Positions 21,621 to 33,150 are shown, numbered from the stretch's first letter. The stretch: 64,000 nucleotides of DNA from Notospermus geniculatus (GCA_002633025.1 NMRB01001426.1:65187-129186); one strand, 5' to 3'. The notes: generated by a model not told the origin, from the letters alone. Numbers and translations: made by a program.

Positions 21621-21959
21621 GAAATTAATTCTGATAAAAGCATTCTGGATTTGGTTCTATTAATTGCTAATAGATGGCTCTCAAAAATCACCATTGCTAG
21701 GAGGTAAGAAAGTGGGCTGGGAAGTACAAAGTGTCAACTGGCAGTGCTGCATTTCAATCACATTTATGTAGGGGCCTATAGTTTTGTAGTAGAGGGAGAT
21801 TATTTGGTTCTGTACGTGAATGGTGCTTTCTTGCACTGCCGCTAAACTCAATTATTTTGCCGCTTAGCACATTTCACACAAAAGGTACTGGTAGGCCTGC
21901 AATCAGAGCGAGGCCTCGATATGCCCCGACAGAGAGGGACCTGACGCGATTGCAATATA

Positions 21960-22985
21960 GGCCTTATAAGGTTTGTGTTGTAACCCGACTTCGGGGTTAA
22001 GTTTAGGGTTTAACCCTTGGCGGATCAAAATCCACCTAGGCGTAGGTACTGTATAAATAACCTCGGTGGATTTTGATCCACTAAGGGCCTTGCACTACCG
22101 CCTTACCCGAAGCATGCTAAGTGAAGGTTATGTAGCTAGGCCTACATCCTAACCCTAATGAGGGTTTACATCGCGTCTGGTCCGTGATGTGGATACGCCT
22201 AGGCCTACTTCAGGCCAACTACAGGGCAAGCCAATAAACAGGTTCAGGGAATAAAGCCTAGTAGGCTACATGAGTAGGCCTATAGGCCTACGGAAAGGAG
22301 AATGATAGGACTAGGCCTATAAGTAGGCTGTTATTTTCTTTTTGCATCTTTGTAAGCAAGTAGTCCTAGGTCATGTTTGTAGGCTGACACCAAGTTTACC
22401 TGGGGGGGGGGCATTTGGTATCTGCTCTGAGATGCCAGCAGGAAGGTGTAGCTAGGGGAGGGGCAGGAGGGCAACGCATGTCAATCATCAGCAAATGAAT
22501 GTGTTTTTCATGCAGATTTTGGCCTGAAAATGCAGTTTTGCTCACTCCCAACAAAAAGCTAGCAAACCCCTGAGTTATTGACCAAAAACATTCCACAGGT
22601 TCATGACTGTCACTACCAACAATGTACTGATGACCCTATTACCTGATTATGGTATAAAAACAACTGTCTGGTGATTGATGATAACAATATCTAGATCAGT
22701 TGTCCTATTTGTATGATTCTGACATGTATAGGCTATTTTGACAAATTTGTCAATTTTGGTACCGGTTTTGATTGATGTTACATTCTATGAATGAGTTAGG
22801 CCTCTGCAGATTCAAGTTTAAGTTTCTGGACGTGTAGGGCCTACTCTATATCTGTAGTTGTCAGATGCCTTATACTCTATACACCAATACTCTTGTACCG
22901 ATACTCTTAATCTATACATGTACTCTTATATTCTATTTATAGTTCAGAGTTCAAACCAAGATTTCATTCCTCAGTAGCCAAGACC
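21960..22985. other. Upstream region of esterase gene A (duplicated block)
   Basis: After a small inverted repeat (TGGATCAAAATCCACC near 22020 and GGTGGATTTTGATCCAC near 22067), the block 22250-22985 matches 28445-29142 and 33865-34596 in motif order. These include CAATAAAC, AGAAAGGAG, TTTTCTTTTTGCATCTTTGT, GGCAGGAGGGCAA, TGTTTTTCATGCAGATTTTG, ACAACTGTCTGGTGATTG and a TATACTCTATA-rich stretch before the ATG. It therefore carries the shared promoter/5' UTR of the triplicated genes. Confidence 0.65.
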
Positions 22986-25900
22986 ATGGGTTTCCTGATC
23001 AAATTTCTGTTTGGCTCGACCCTCTTGACGTTGTTTCTCGCCTATTACCTGTATGTACCATTGCCGAAAGACTACACAGATAATCGCCATGGTTATCAAA
23101 TCATCCTTGCTGGGAACAAACTTGTCGATGGTGTGGTGAGTTTACCTTAGTTCTGTAATTCTAAGAGGGGAGATGGAGATTTTATTTTGAAAAAAGGATG
23201 GCAAATTCAGATTATATCTGGTTTCAAATAGGAGCTGTCGGCGAGTTGACCTGTAGGTGTCACTACGGCCCAATTCAATGCATATAGCGGACCCAGTCAT
23301 TATTGATCGAGCAGCAATCACGTAGATTTTCCTGTACATTGGTCTGCTAGAACTTTGCTGCCATCTGTTGGCAATATGCGCGGCTGACTGCTGACTGATT
23401 TGATGTGTGTCAATTCGTGGGTTTCTCGGAGGAGCTGTGGCTGCCTGGTGGCCATTTGTAGATGCACCATTCTTTTCTGATTTCTTGCTTATGAGGCAAT
23501 GACTGTACAAATGTTGTGGTCTTATACTAAATTGACATGTGCATAAAATACTATAGTACGTTTAAATCATCTGGAGCTCGATGGGAGGACCTTCGGTTGT
23601 CAGGCAGACCTTGGTATTGATGGTGAAGTCTGGCTATTGAGATGCGTTTTATTGACAGGACACTTCCAGCCAATCCCATGCCTGTGCCTGTGTTCAATTT
23701 CAAGTCAAGGCCTAGTTGCATGTTCTATTTCGAACCAAAGTTCAGCTGGTTAGAAAACAATGTGCGTTGGACCGTTTAGAGTGAACCCTAAGTTCATTGT
23801 TGTCCGGTTACTAGGGGTTTGATTGACATACGCCCATCGAGCTCCAGATGATTGAAAAACAGACTTTAGTATGGCTTGTTTGGGTTTCAAATGAAACTGC
23901 ATTAGTGTTGAAAAGTTCCACTTTCATGCTGATTTCTTGGCCAAGTGGGCCTAGTATCATTGGCACTATTTTTGAAGAATTTCTCCCTACTTTGTATTGT
24001 GATTACTTTCGTTGAATTTTCCAGGCTACGGTTGGGAGCTTTCTTGGTTTTGGAAGTCAGTTGGAGCTGAAAAAAGCATTCGGTGAGATGATCCTGGACA
24101 GGTTGATGAACTTGAAGCCACCGGACAAGAGTGTGACAGTAAGTCTTAAAGCCCCACTGTATTGAATGTGAAAAACGCAAATCATCGCCGCGATTCTTCC
24201 ATGACGTCACGACGTCAGCGTAGTGTAAAATGTACTACGCTCTGTCAGAATACATTAGAGCTCTCCCTGCAGTTTTTTCCAATGCAAGCTGAAAACTAGG
24301 CCTTGATTCTGTGAAGTGTGTATCAGGCAAGCATTTTGGGGACCTTCAGGAGGCTATGGGACCTCTATGTGCACTCTCCTAACTTTTTGAAAATATCGTA
24401 AAATTCAATACTGTGGGGCTTTAAGACTAAATCTCCAGTAATCTCTGAAGGCACATTGTGTTGTTACTGAATTCTTTGAATGTCATGTATTTGAGGCATT
24501 TTAATGCCTCAAATGCAATGCCTACGTGCAATTGTTAAAACAATTGCACGTAGTTCTTTGGGTGATGGCACTCAAAGTTTTTAAAACAAAGTTTAAAACT
24601 TAAAACAAAGTTTAAAACTGAGTTCCTTGTGGACGTTTCGCCCACCTTTTCAGTAGGCATTTTCAACACAAAATCAGCATTTTGTGTTGAAAATGCCTAC
24701 CGAAAAGGCGGGCGAAACGTCCACAAGGAACTCAGTTTTGAACTTTGTTTTAAAAACTTTGAGTGCCATCATCCAAAGAACTACGTGCAAGTGTTGTTAC
24801 TGATCTAAGCTGTTGGAAAGACTGCCTCCTATTTGCCTCATACATGCCAAGACGATAGCGCAAGCATCACATTTACTATTACTAATAAAATTGGTTCATT
24901 TTCAGATGAAGGAGTTGTCATTTGATGGCGTGAATGTCCGGGTCTACACGCCGCTGAAAGCTGAGAAGAATGGACCAGGAATTGTCTACTATCATGGAGG
25001 AGGATATGCGCTGTTCAAAGCAAGTAAGGCCCTGATTGCATCATCCTGACCCCACATGGGTATTGGCTACGTCATACCAGTAATACTGCGAGCATACTGT
25101 AAACCGTGAAATTTTCGCGTGCGTTTTATTTTTGCGCTCAAGGGTCAAAACGCGAACATAAATCGCGCGAAAATTATTATTCTTATTATTCTGTTGAAGC
25201 TGAAAGGTTCCAATCGCGAAAATTTATTCTTCGCGAATTCCTACACCCCCAAAATCGCGAACATTTAGCGTCGCGAAAATATCACGATTTACAGTAGTCG
25301 GAGGGCGTGGCGATGTCACAACTCTTGGTAGTCAAGATGTGATTAATTTGATAGGCTATGAAAACAACAGTCATTGAGACAGAGCTATTTTTCTTATTCA
25401 TTTGATGTATGTACATGTATGAATCTTTCTTTGACCTTTTTTTTTTTCTTTTTGAATTGTAAACTTTATTCCCTTCCACAATTATCATACATGTACATAC
25501 ATTATATATCCATATACATATACACATTTTTTTTCATTTTTACATGCATGTCTTTTTACATTTGTACATATCTTTTTACATCTTTACAGTAGAGCGGTGG
25601 CACATTTTACACTAATACATACAGGGTTAAGAACAAATGCATGAGGGGTTATTTTGCGGCTTGTAGTATTTGAAAGTAGAGATTATTTGTTCCGTCTGTG
25701 ATATTATTGAAGATTTTATTATTTCGATTTTTCCAGACTACCCATTTGTAATTATATACCAAATTTGCGAACTTGAGGTTTTGTTTCTTTGTGATGTTGG
25801 GGTCCCATCCTAATATTATGTTTTCTGAGTCCAATATTGGCAATTCCGCAATTTCTTTGACCTAAGAAAATTTGTAGGCATATCGTAAGGCATATCGTGT

Positions 25901-27889
25901 ATTTTACACCAGTGCCTGTTTCTTCTTCAGGTTACTTTGATGAAATATGTGAACAAATGGTCAAAATGACAAAGGCTGTCATAGTTTCTGTAGAGTAAGT
26001 ATATCCACATTCAGAAGCCTAGATATATGTGACCCTCCATTACAAAACCAGTCTAAAGTCGCACGGAAAATGAGCCTAAACGTACTCTCCTGACAGCAGG
26101 AGATAAAAACACAGAAATAGAATCACTGAAACTTCAGAACAGACAGACAGAAAATACAGTGGTCCCAACTTGCTAACCTCAGAGTGACTGATAACAATTT
26201 TTGTGTCAATTTCAGTATTGTCTGTCTATTGTGAAGTCGGAGTTATTCTCTTTCCTTCATTATCTCCTGGTGTCATGTCAGTACGTTTAGGCTCATTTTC
26301 CCAATCTCGTACCCAGAGATTAGTTACGCTCGGTCGAGGTTGATGGTCGCTACACTAATCTCTGGAGACGGCTACGCCCTAGCGGTGGCTTCGGGAACCA
26401 AAATGCAATGGCAAGTGCGTTACACACGGCGCATCCCGCTTCACTCCCAAGTCATATACAGTGCGCCATGTATTGCTGTGGATTTTCCTCGATAAGTACA
26501 ACAGATCCCTCGAAAAAACCTTTCTAAGGACATTTTTGTGTGTAACATTTTATACTCAAGTCATCTCAAGTCATTCCAGTGCATTTGTCGTTAAAATTCA
26601 CTCTAAAACTGCACGACACCAAAAATCACACCTAAGGCGTGATTTGGCTAGCCGTCTCCAGAGATTAGTGTAGCGACCATCAACCTCGGCCCGAGCGTAA
26701 CGAATCTCTGGGTACGAGATTGTCATTTTCCGTGCGACTTTGGACTGACTTTTTGGTGTAGGGTCACAAATGTGACCCAATCTAGCTAAAGTAGGTGCAT
26801 GTCACAAAGGGTTAACAGCCTTACAACATAACAGCTGAAATGTATCTCTGCGGGTTGACAATAATTAGTAGCGCACCCAGCGCACGCCCCCCTCCTTTTC
26901 GGCCAAAAAATCTGTAAAATTGACTGAGAAATTCTGAAATTTGGAGAAAATCATTGAAATTCACCGCAGATTTCAATGTTTCTAGCACAATGCGCCCCCT
27001 CTTTTCCGAAATAGTGGATCCGTCCCTGAGTATGGTACTATTACTGAGTGGTCAGCCTGTGAAGACCAGGTCTTGTGAGAGCTTGGCTGCACAGTCAATT
27101 TTCAAGACTTCCAGTCCGAACTGAGTTTCACTCTTCCTATATTTCAGCTACCGAACTTCGCCAGAGTTTGTTTATCCAACTGCCATAAACGACGGCTTGA
27201 AGGCAACAAAATATTTCCTGAAACATGCAGCACACTTCAATGTGGATCCATCAAGAGTTGCGATCCTCGGTGACAGTGCTGGAGGAAACATGGCGGCCTC
27301 ACTTTCCCTTCAACTCCGAGATGAAAAGTTCCAACCGATGCCCAAACTTCAAGGGTTGATATACCCCCATTTGCAGTCTATAGACTATCAGACTCCTTCA
27401 TACCAAGAGAATAACATTATGATCGACACAACCGCCATGGTCCAATTTTTCATGGCGTTGGCCAATGGTACACAAGATAGCCTAGACCTTGTTGCAAAAG
27501 GCCTTCATGTATCTTCAAAAACTAGAGAAAAATTACAAAAATATGTGAACCATGATCTCATTCCTGAGAAGTATGTATCAAAAGATTATAAGAGACCATC
27601 CTATCCTAAAAATCACGAGACGTTTTCACCAAAGTTGGAGAAGATTGCAACAAGTCCATACGTTTCTCCGCTATTTGCTCCGACATTGAAGGGTATTCCC
27701 GAGGTGTATATTATGACTTGTCAACATGATTGTTTGAGAGATGATGGCGTGTTGTACGTTGAACGATTGAAGAAGGAAGGGGTTAAATATCACCACGTTC
27801 ATTATGATGAGTGCTTTCATGGGGTTTTTGCGAATTTTGTTGAGAAATATGTGAGAGAAACTCTTGAATTTGTTAGAGACAACTTGTAG
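22986..27889 (+). CDS. Arylacetamide deacetylase / neutral cholesterol ester hydrolase-like esterase, copy A
   Basis: This is an alpha/beta-hydrolase of the hormone-sensitive lipase family that hydrolyses acyl esters; relatives are type II membrane proteins of the ER. Exons 22986-23135, 24025-24138, 24906-25023, 25931-25994 and 27148-27889 join in frame to 395 residues, close to the usual 399-408. Residues 3-24 are a hydrophobic signal anchor (FLIKFLFGSTLLTLFLAYYL), followed by YVPLP as in AADAC. The oxyanion-hole motif HGGGY is at 118-122 and the nucleophile S192 is in GDSAGG. D343 (CQHD) and H373 (ECFHG) complete a triad with the same Asp/His positions as I recall for human AADAC. Three intact tandem copies suggest an expanded xenobiotic/lipid esterase cluster. 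AADAC versus NCEH1 versus AADACL cannot be settled here. Confidence 0.95.
23142..24020. other. Intron 1 of esterase copy A
   Basis: A pair GAGCTCGATGGGAGGACC (23575) and GCCCATCGAGCTCCAGATGA (23832) with CATCTGGAGCTCGATGG indicates an inverted-repeat element of about 290 bp (23563-23852). Near 23937 TTGGCCAAGTGGGCCTAGTA plus TTGGCACTATTTTT resembles the terminus of family TX. There are no exons. Confidence 0.5.
24150..24420. mobile_element. TTAA-flanked MITE 7 bp into intron 2 of copy A
   Basis: Ends AGCCCCACTGTATTGAAT and ATTCAATACTGTGGGGCT are perfect inverted repeats flanked by TTAA (24146-24149 and 24421-24424). Sister copy C has the uninterrupted sequence GTAAGTCTTCAGACTAAAT, so the insertion postdates duplication. 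The donor GTAAGTC is preserved. Confidence 0.85.
24546..24787. mobile_element. Inverted Penelope-like tail (candidate)
   Basis: Arms CACGTAGTTCTTTGGGTGAT...GAGTTCCTTGTGGACGTTTC and their mirrors are about 105 bp each. The strand reading CTACTGAAAAGGTGGGCGAAACGTCC has the CTGA...GAAAC layout of hammerhead cores found in Penelope-like element terminal repeats. Head-to-head tails are common in that class. No reverse transcriptase is present. Confidence 0.4.
25096..25300. mobile_element. MITE with TACTGTAAA-CGTGA ends and CGCGAAA interior
   Basis: TACTGTAAACCGTGAAATTT at the left is mirrored by AAATATCACGATTTACAGTA at the right. The interior repeats TCGCGAA many times. It is related to the TACTGTAAAGC family at 29799, 39203 and 53380. 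Confidence 0.65.
26030..26775. mobile_element. Inverted-repeat element split by a younger Mutator-like insertion
   Basis: Outer ends TGTGACCCTCCATTACAAAA with CCAGTCTAAAGTCGCACGG and the mirror CCGTGCGACTTTGGACTGAC with GGGTCACA. The interior has a second inverted pair around CTGAAACTTCAGAACAGACA. It is interrupted at 26302-26722. Related sequence is found at 12760-12890 and 38535-38740. Confidence 0.65.
26302..26722. mobile_element. Mutator-like nonautonomous element with 9-bp duplication
   Basis: Ends CAATCTCGTACCCAGAGATT and AATCTCTGGGTACGAGATTG are flanked by TCATTTTCC (26293-26301 and 26723-26731). Subterminal arms extend to GTCGCTACACTAATCTCTGG and its mirror. It has no transposase. 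Confidence 0.78.
26872..27028. repeat. Eroded hAT-type repeat fragment
   Basis: CGCACCCAGCGCACGCCCCC...GTGGATCCGTCCCTGAG resembles the dispersed CAGGGACGGATCC end seen in many invertebrate genomes. It has no open frame. Confidence 0.4.
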
Positions 27890-28189
27890 TCAGCCAATAT
27901 GGGGAATGCTTTTATGAGGCAGCATAGCTTTTTGTCATGATCAACTTTATATGTCATAGGCCTAAGTTCATTTAATTTTTTCCACCATCTTGTAAAAATT
28001 CTATTCAATTTTAATTGTTTCTTGTTGATACAGTGTATATAGGTAATTGAGATTTTAAGGTCGATGTATATTCAGTACTCTCAATATAATATACACGTAT
28101 ATTGAATATGCTAAAAAAAAGTTTGAATTTATAGTCTGATATCAACAACGGTAGAGGTGTCATCCGACTTTACACTTTAACCCCAGTCT

Positions 28190-28370
28190 ATCCTGAAACC
28201 TTTCAGCAGAACTCAGATGAGCTGCTCATTCAGCGCTACCTGGGTGGAGAGAGGCCAGCGAGGTAAAGAGACTTGCCCAAAGTCTCACGCCCAGTGGGAT
28301 TCGAACCCGGGACCCTCTGACCGCTAGTCGGAGACCCGAACCACTACACCACCTTGGCTCAATGGTAATA
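28190..28370 (-). mobile_element. tRNA-derived SINE, minus strand
   Basis: Read on the minus strand from 28368: GAGCCAAGGTGGTGTAGTGG (box A) and, about 45 bases on, CCCGGGTTCGAATCCC (box B). The tRNA-unrelated body follows toward 28190. It lies between esterase copies A and B. Confidence 0.65.
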
Positions 28371-28444
28371 TTTTTCTTGTTTTTTTTCTCATTTGCATAA
28401 TTGCCAGTAGTGCAAAATGACAGGCCTCGGTAGGCCTACTTTAC

Positions 28445-29142
28445 TTCACGGTGAGCCAATAAACTTGCTTAGGAATGATAGCTTTATATTTCAGTGTACA
28501 GAAAGGAGGACAATAGGACTAGGCCTAGGCCCTTATTTTCTTTTTGCATCTTTGTAAGTAAATAGGCCTAGGCCATGTGGAAGAGGCCGACATCAGGGTC
28601 TGCTGAGATGGCAGCAGGAGGGTGTATCTGGCGGTGAGGGGGGCAGGAGGGCAATGATGTCAGACGTCACCGAAAAAATGTGTTTTTCATGCAGATTTTG
28701 GCAGAAAAGGTGCAGTTTTGCCCCTCACCAGCAAAAATCTCGCTACGTCCCCGAGTCATTGACCAAAAACTTCCAATTTCTCCAGTCATGAATGTCACTA
28801 TCAACAGTGTACTGGTGACCTTATTACCTGATCCTGATTATGGTATAAAACAACAACTGTCTGGTGATTGGTGATAACAATAGACCTGCTAGCCTATTTG
28901 TATGATTATGACATGTATTCTATTTTGACCTGTTTGTCAACTTAGGTGCCGGGTAGGCCTACTGATTTTACATTTCTATGAATGAGTTAGCCCTGTGCAG
29001 ATTCAATTTTAAATTTCTGGACTTATACTCTGTATCTGTAGTTGTCAGGTGCCTTATACTCTTATAATGATACTCTTAATCTTATACTCTATATTCTATT
29101 TCAGAGTTCAAACCAAGATTTCATTCCTCAATAGCCAAGAGC
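28445..29142. other. Upstream region of esterase copy B (duplicated block)
   Basis: This carries the same motif series as 22250-22985, ending in AGTTCAAACCAAGATTTCAT and TCCTCA-TAGCCAAGA just before the ATG. It is colinear, with small indels. Confidence 0.7.
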
Positions 29143-32100
29143 ATGGGTTTCCTCATCAAATTTCTGTTTGGCTCGACCGTCCTGACGTTGTTTCTCGCCT
29201 ATTACCTGTATGTACCATTGCCAAAAGACTACACAGATAATCGCCATGGTTATCAACTCATCCTTGCTGTGACCAAATTTGTTGATGGTGTGGTGAGTAA
29301 GGCTTGTTTCTAAAACACTATGCGGGGCAGGTGGAGATTTTATTTTCAAAACGAGGATGGCGAATTCAGAGGATATCTGGTTTCAAATGGACTGATTCGG
29401 ATCGTGTCAACTTGGAATTTCACTGAAGTGCTGTGGCTGCCAGGTGTATGTAGTCTACATGTCTGATTTTCTTGCTTGTAAGGCAAGACAGTGTTGTAAC
29501 CTTGTACCTGTAACCTTGTACTGAGGTACATACATGTATTCAGAGTGCATTTGCATGGACTTGTGGTGCCGTACATGTATTTGGGACTTCAAGTAGGCCT
29601 ATACCGGTAAGATAAGTAAAGTCGTCTCCGAATTTCACAAATTTTCAACCCCAACCTGGGTCTTCCCCAGGCACCGGTTGGGGGTGAAAATTTGCAAAAT
29701 TCGGAGACGACTTTACTTATCTTAGCATTTTGTGTGTCGTTTTTTGTGCTCTATGTTGGATATCTTGTACCGGTACCGTACCGTACCGGTACCAATACTG
29801 TAAGGCAAGATAATTTCGCGGCTGGAAATTTTCGCGAATCAAGATTTATAGACATATTCGCTGCAGGATATTTTCGCGAGTCTCTGCTATTTTTTTTCAG
29901 TTTTCTTTCACGGACCATATTTATCACTTGCCTGTAATTATATTCGCGACAGGAAATTTTCGCAACTCATACACTCTCGCGAAATTCGCGAAAATTTCCT
30001 GCACGCGAAATTTTCCTGCTTTACAGTACTTAAAATATGGCTTCTTTGGTTTCAAATGAAATGGCTGATGATTCCCACCACCATGATGATTTCTTGGCCA
30101 CGAATTATTGTCACTATTTTCATCATCGTTGCAGAAGCGGAACTTGTCGCAGAACTTTCAGTAATTGTCCCCCGGAGCCCTCGGAGGGGGACTTGAAAAT
30201 ACCGGCCGTCCGTGCGCTTCTGCCGCTCGGCGCTCGCCGCTACTAGTCCCTTCCGCTCTATAACTTAACAACGACTGAAGATTTTGGATTCATATTTGGT
30301 GGAGGGATGTATCATGGGCCAAAGGTGTGTTGCGTGAAAGAATCGGCCAAATCCGATTCTCCACTTTGCCACCAGGGGGCCAAAAGCCAAAACACAAAAA
30401 CTGCGATCACGCCTTTAATACTGAATGGAATTTCACGAAATTTTTATGGTAGGCTCATCTAGCACGGGTACATAACATATCGTACGGGTTTTCAATTTAA
30501 TTCATTTTTCAGCCCTNNNNNNNNNNNNNNNNNNNNNNNNNGGTTGATATTTGGTGGAGGGATGTATCATGGGCCAACGGTGTGTCGCGTCAAAGAATCG
30601 ACCAAATCTGATTTTCCACTTTGCCACCAGGGGGCCAAAAAGCCGAATCACATAAACTGTGATTGTGCCATTCATACTGAACGGAATCTTCAAAATACAT
30701 GCCCGTCGGACTTGCACCCGGGGCGACGGGGGACGTTTAATGCTGTGCTTGTTTCATTGAATTTTTCAGGCCGAGGTGGGGAGCTTTCTTGGTTTTGGAA
30801 GTCAGTTGGAGCTGAAAAAAGCATTCGGAGAGATGATCATGGACAGGTTGATGAAGAAGAGTGCAACAGTAAGTCTTCAGACAAAAAAAAGATTTTAACA
30901 CATGTTAGGTTTTTCTCATCTGAGTAGCTGTTGGAAAGACTGCCTCTTGGGTGACCAATTTTGAAACACACCCACATATAGTTTGTTTAGTATTTACTAA
31001 AAACATTAAATCTGTTCCTTGTCAGGTGAAAGAATTATCATTTGATGGTGTGAATGTCCGGGTCTACACACCACTGAAAGCCGAGAAGAATGGACCAGGA
31101 ATTGTCTACTATCATGCAGGAGGATATGTTCTGTGCAAAGCAAGTAAGGCCCTGATTGCCTGATCTCATATGGATAATGGGGATCGTAACTACAAGAGGG
31201 CAGCACATCATAACCAAGCCCTATACAATGGACGCCCTTTGTGTGGGAAATTGATCAGGACCGGGATGTCAGTTTCAATTCAATAGTTTTAATCACTACA
31301 GTACAGGTCACAATTGACATCCCTACGGCTTCGCGTAAGTTACTCGTAAGTTACGCGTAACTAACGGCTTTGGTTTCGCGTAACTCACTGCGTAACTCGC
31401 CGAAATCGCGTAACTCGCCTCGTATATCACTGCGTAGCTAGCGAATTCACCAAGTAACTCACCTCGTAAGTTACGCGTAACATAGCTCGTGAGTTGTTAC
31501 GTAACTTACTCGTAACTTACGCGAATTTAGGGATGTCAATTGTGACCTGTACTGTAGTGACGGACCTATTGAGGCAGTGGGTTATGATCCAGATCTGTTA
31601 TGCTGTGAGAACAACAGAGCCATTGAATACTATTGTTCTATTACCGGTACTTCATTTACGTAAGACAATTAGAGGCATGAAAAAGGCATACTGGTACCGT
31701 CCATGTATTTTACACCATGCCTGTTTCTTCTTCAGGTCACTTTGATGAACTATGTGAACAAATGGTCAAACTGGCAAATGCTGTCGTAGTTTCTGTAGAG
31801 TAAGTACTCTAGTTTCTTGTTTTTAACACACCTTCATTACAAGGTGGTGAGACCGCCTCCATCGTTATATGCATTGAGCATGACAAAGGCCTCTTGGGAT
31901 AAAAGGCCAAGGCGGAGATAGGGCGGGGTAGGATTGAATTTAGTTGACCGCACGTTGTAATTGATCAGACTATGAATGACTTGTGGTTTGGTAGTTGAAT
32001 GAAATTGACCACGTTGACTAGATGCCCGAAAAGGCCTAGACGTCTCGAGTGGTGCAGACACCGTGCAGCTCAGCGATTGGTCATCCGTGGTGAATGAACT

Positions 32101-33150
32101 GAAAGACCCTTTGTGTACGTATTGCGGGGGTGGCGCGTTCAGTGCCCGCCTTGAATATCTAAAAGGTGTGTTAAAAACAAGAAACTAGAGTATATCCACA
32201 TTCAAAAGCTTAGATATACTGTATGTAGGCCTACTCAGTTATACTGAAAGTCGAAAATTTTAATGCCAGGCGACTGAAACAAAAGGGTTGTTTTAACGCC
32301 AGAAATAAATGGAAATAACGTCAGAAAAAAGAAACTTCGGTCGCACCACCACGTCGTGACGGTAGTTACTCCGGTTCCCCATTGAATTTCACACTTCCTC
32401 TATTTCAGCTACCGAACTTCGCCAGAGTTCGTTTATCCAGCTGCCATAAACGACGGCTTGAAGGCAACAAAATATTTCCTGAAACATGCAGCACACTTCA
32501 ATGTGGATCCATCAAGAGTCGCGATACTCGGTGACAGTGCTGGAGGAAACATGGCCGCCTCACTTTCCCTTCAACTCCGAGATGAAAACTTCCAACCGAT
32601 GCCAAAACTTCAAGGCTTAATATACCCCCAGTTGCAGTATATAGACTATCAGACTCCTTCACACCAGGAGAATAACATTGCGGTCGACACAACCGACGCA
32701 GTAAAATTTTTCATGGCTTTCGCCAATGGTACACAAGATAGCCTAGACCTTGTTGCAAAAGGCCTTCATGTATCTTCAAAAACTAGAGAAAAATTCCAAA
32801 AATATGTGAACCATGATCTCATTCCTGAGAAGTATGTATCAAAAGATTATAAGAGACCATCCTATCCTAAAAATCACGAGACGTTTTCGGAAAAGTTGGA
32901 GAAGATTGCAACAAGTCCATACGTTTCTCCGCTAGTTGCTCCGACATTGAAGGGTATTCCCGAGGTGTATATTATGACTTGTCAACATGATTGTTTGAGA
33001 GATGATGGCGTGTTGTACGTTGAACGATTGAAGAAGGAAGGGGTTAAATATCGCCATGTTCATTATGATGAGTGCTTCCATGCAGTTTTTGCGAGTTTTG
33101 CTGAGAAATATGTGAGAGAAACGGTTGAATTTGTTAGAGACAACTTGTAG
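29143..33150 (+). CDS. Arylacetamide deacetylase-like esterase, copy B (altered oxyanion motif)
   Basis: Exons 29143-29292, 30770-30868, 31026-31143, 31736-31799 and 32409-33150 give 390 residues with the same phases as copy A. The signal anchor and YVPLP are kept. Exon 2 is five codons shorter (the NLKPPDKSV region is reduced to KKSAT). The oxyanion-hole motif reads HAGGY at 113-117 where copies A and C have HGGGY. The nucleophile S187 (GDSAGG), D338 (CQHD) and H368 (ECFHA) remain. In this family the glycines after His donate backbone hydrogen bonds, so Ala here may reduce or retune activity, but Ala is a mild change. The last exon is about 95% identical in protein to A and C, with local changes (PQLQYIDYQTPSHQ, ECFHAVFASFAE). 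A polyA signal lies at 33381. Confidence 0.93.
29609..29769 (+). mobile_element. Inverted Penelope-like tail PT, copy 1
   Basis: Arms AAGATAAGTAAAGTCGTCTC...ACCCCAACC and the mirror GGTTGGGGGTGAAAATTTGC...GACTTTACTTATCTT, then the tail ATTTTGTGTGTCGTTTTTTG and TGCTCTATGTTGGATATCTT. The minus strand of the left arm reads CCTGGGGAAGACCCAGG...GGTTGAAAA, close to a hammerhead core layout. Family members are at 38032, 39585 and 58128. Confidence 0.45.
29799..30027. mobile_element. CGCGAAA MITE, copy 1
   Basis: TACTGTAAGGCAAGATAATT-TCGCGG at the left is mirrored by CGCGAAATTTTCCTGCTTTACAGTA at the right. The interior has multiple TTTCGCGA words and TTTCACGGACCATATTTATC. Near-identical copies lie at 39203-39436 and 53380-53611 (inverted). 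Confidence 0.85.
30160..30735 (+). repeat. Repeat with two degenerate TTTGGTGGAGGGATGTATCA units around an assembly gap
   Basis: Units at 30290-30480 and 30543-30720 both read ATATTTGGTGGAGGGATGTA, TCATGGGCCAA, CACTTTGCCACCAGGGGGCC, at roughly 85% identity. They flank 25 Ns. Outer GTCCCCCGGAGCCCTCGGAG and CGGACTTGCACCCGGGGCGA may be the ends. Confidence 0.55.
30517..30541. other. Assembly gap (25 N)
   Basis: A run of 25 Ns in intron 1 of esterase copy B, between two similar but non-identical repeat units, so it is probably a real tandem arrangement rather than one contig end duplicated. Confidence 0.95.
31290..31561. mobile_element. MITE with TCACTACAGTACAGGTCACA ends
   Basis: TCACTACAGTACAGGTCACA plus ATTGACATCCCT at the left is exactly mirrored at the right end. 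The interior is reiterated CGTAACTCGC / CGTAAGTTACGCGTAA. It lies in intron 3 of copy B only, absent from A and C. Confidence 0.85.
31807..32190. mobile_element. TA-flanked (Tc1/mariner-type) MITE at +8 of intron 4, copy B
   Basis: Ends CTCTAGTTTCTTGTTTTTAA and TTAAAAACAAGAAACTAGAG are perfect inverted repeats (about 28 bp) flanked by TA (31805-31806, 32191-32192). Copy A has the empty site GTAAGTATATCCACATTC. The donor GTAAG is intact. Confidence 0.85.
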
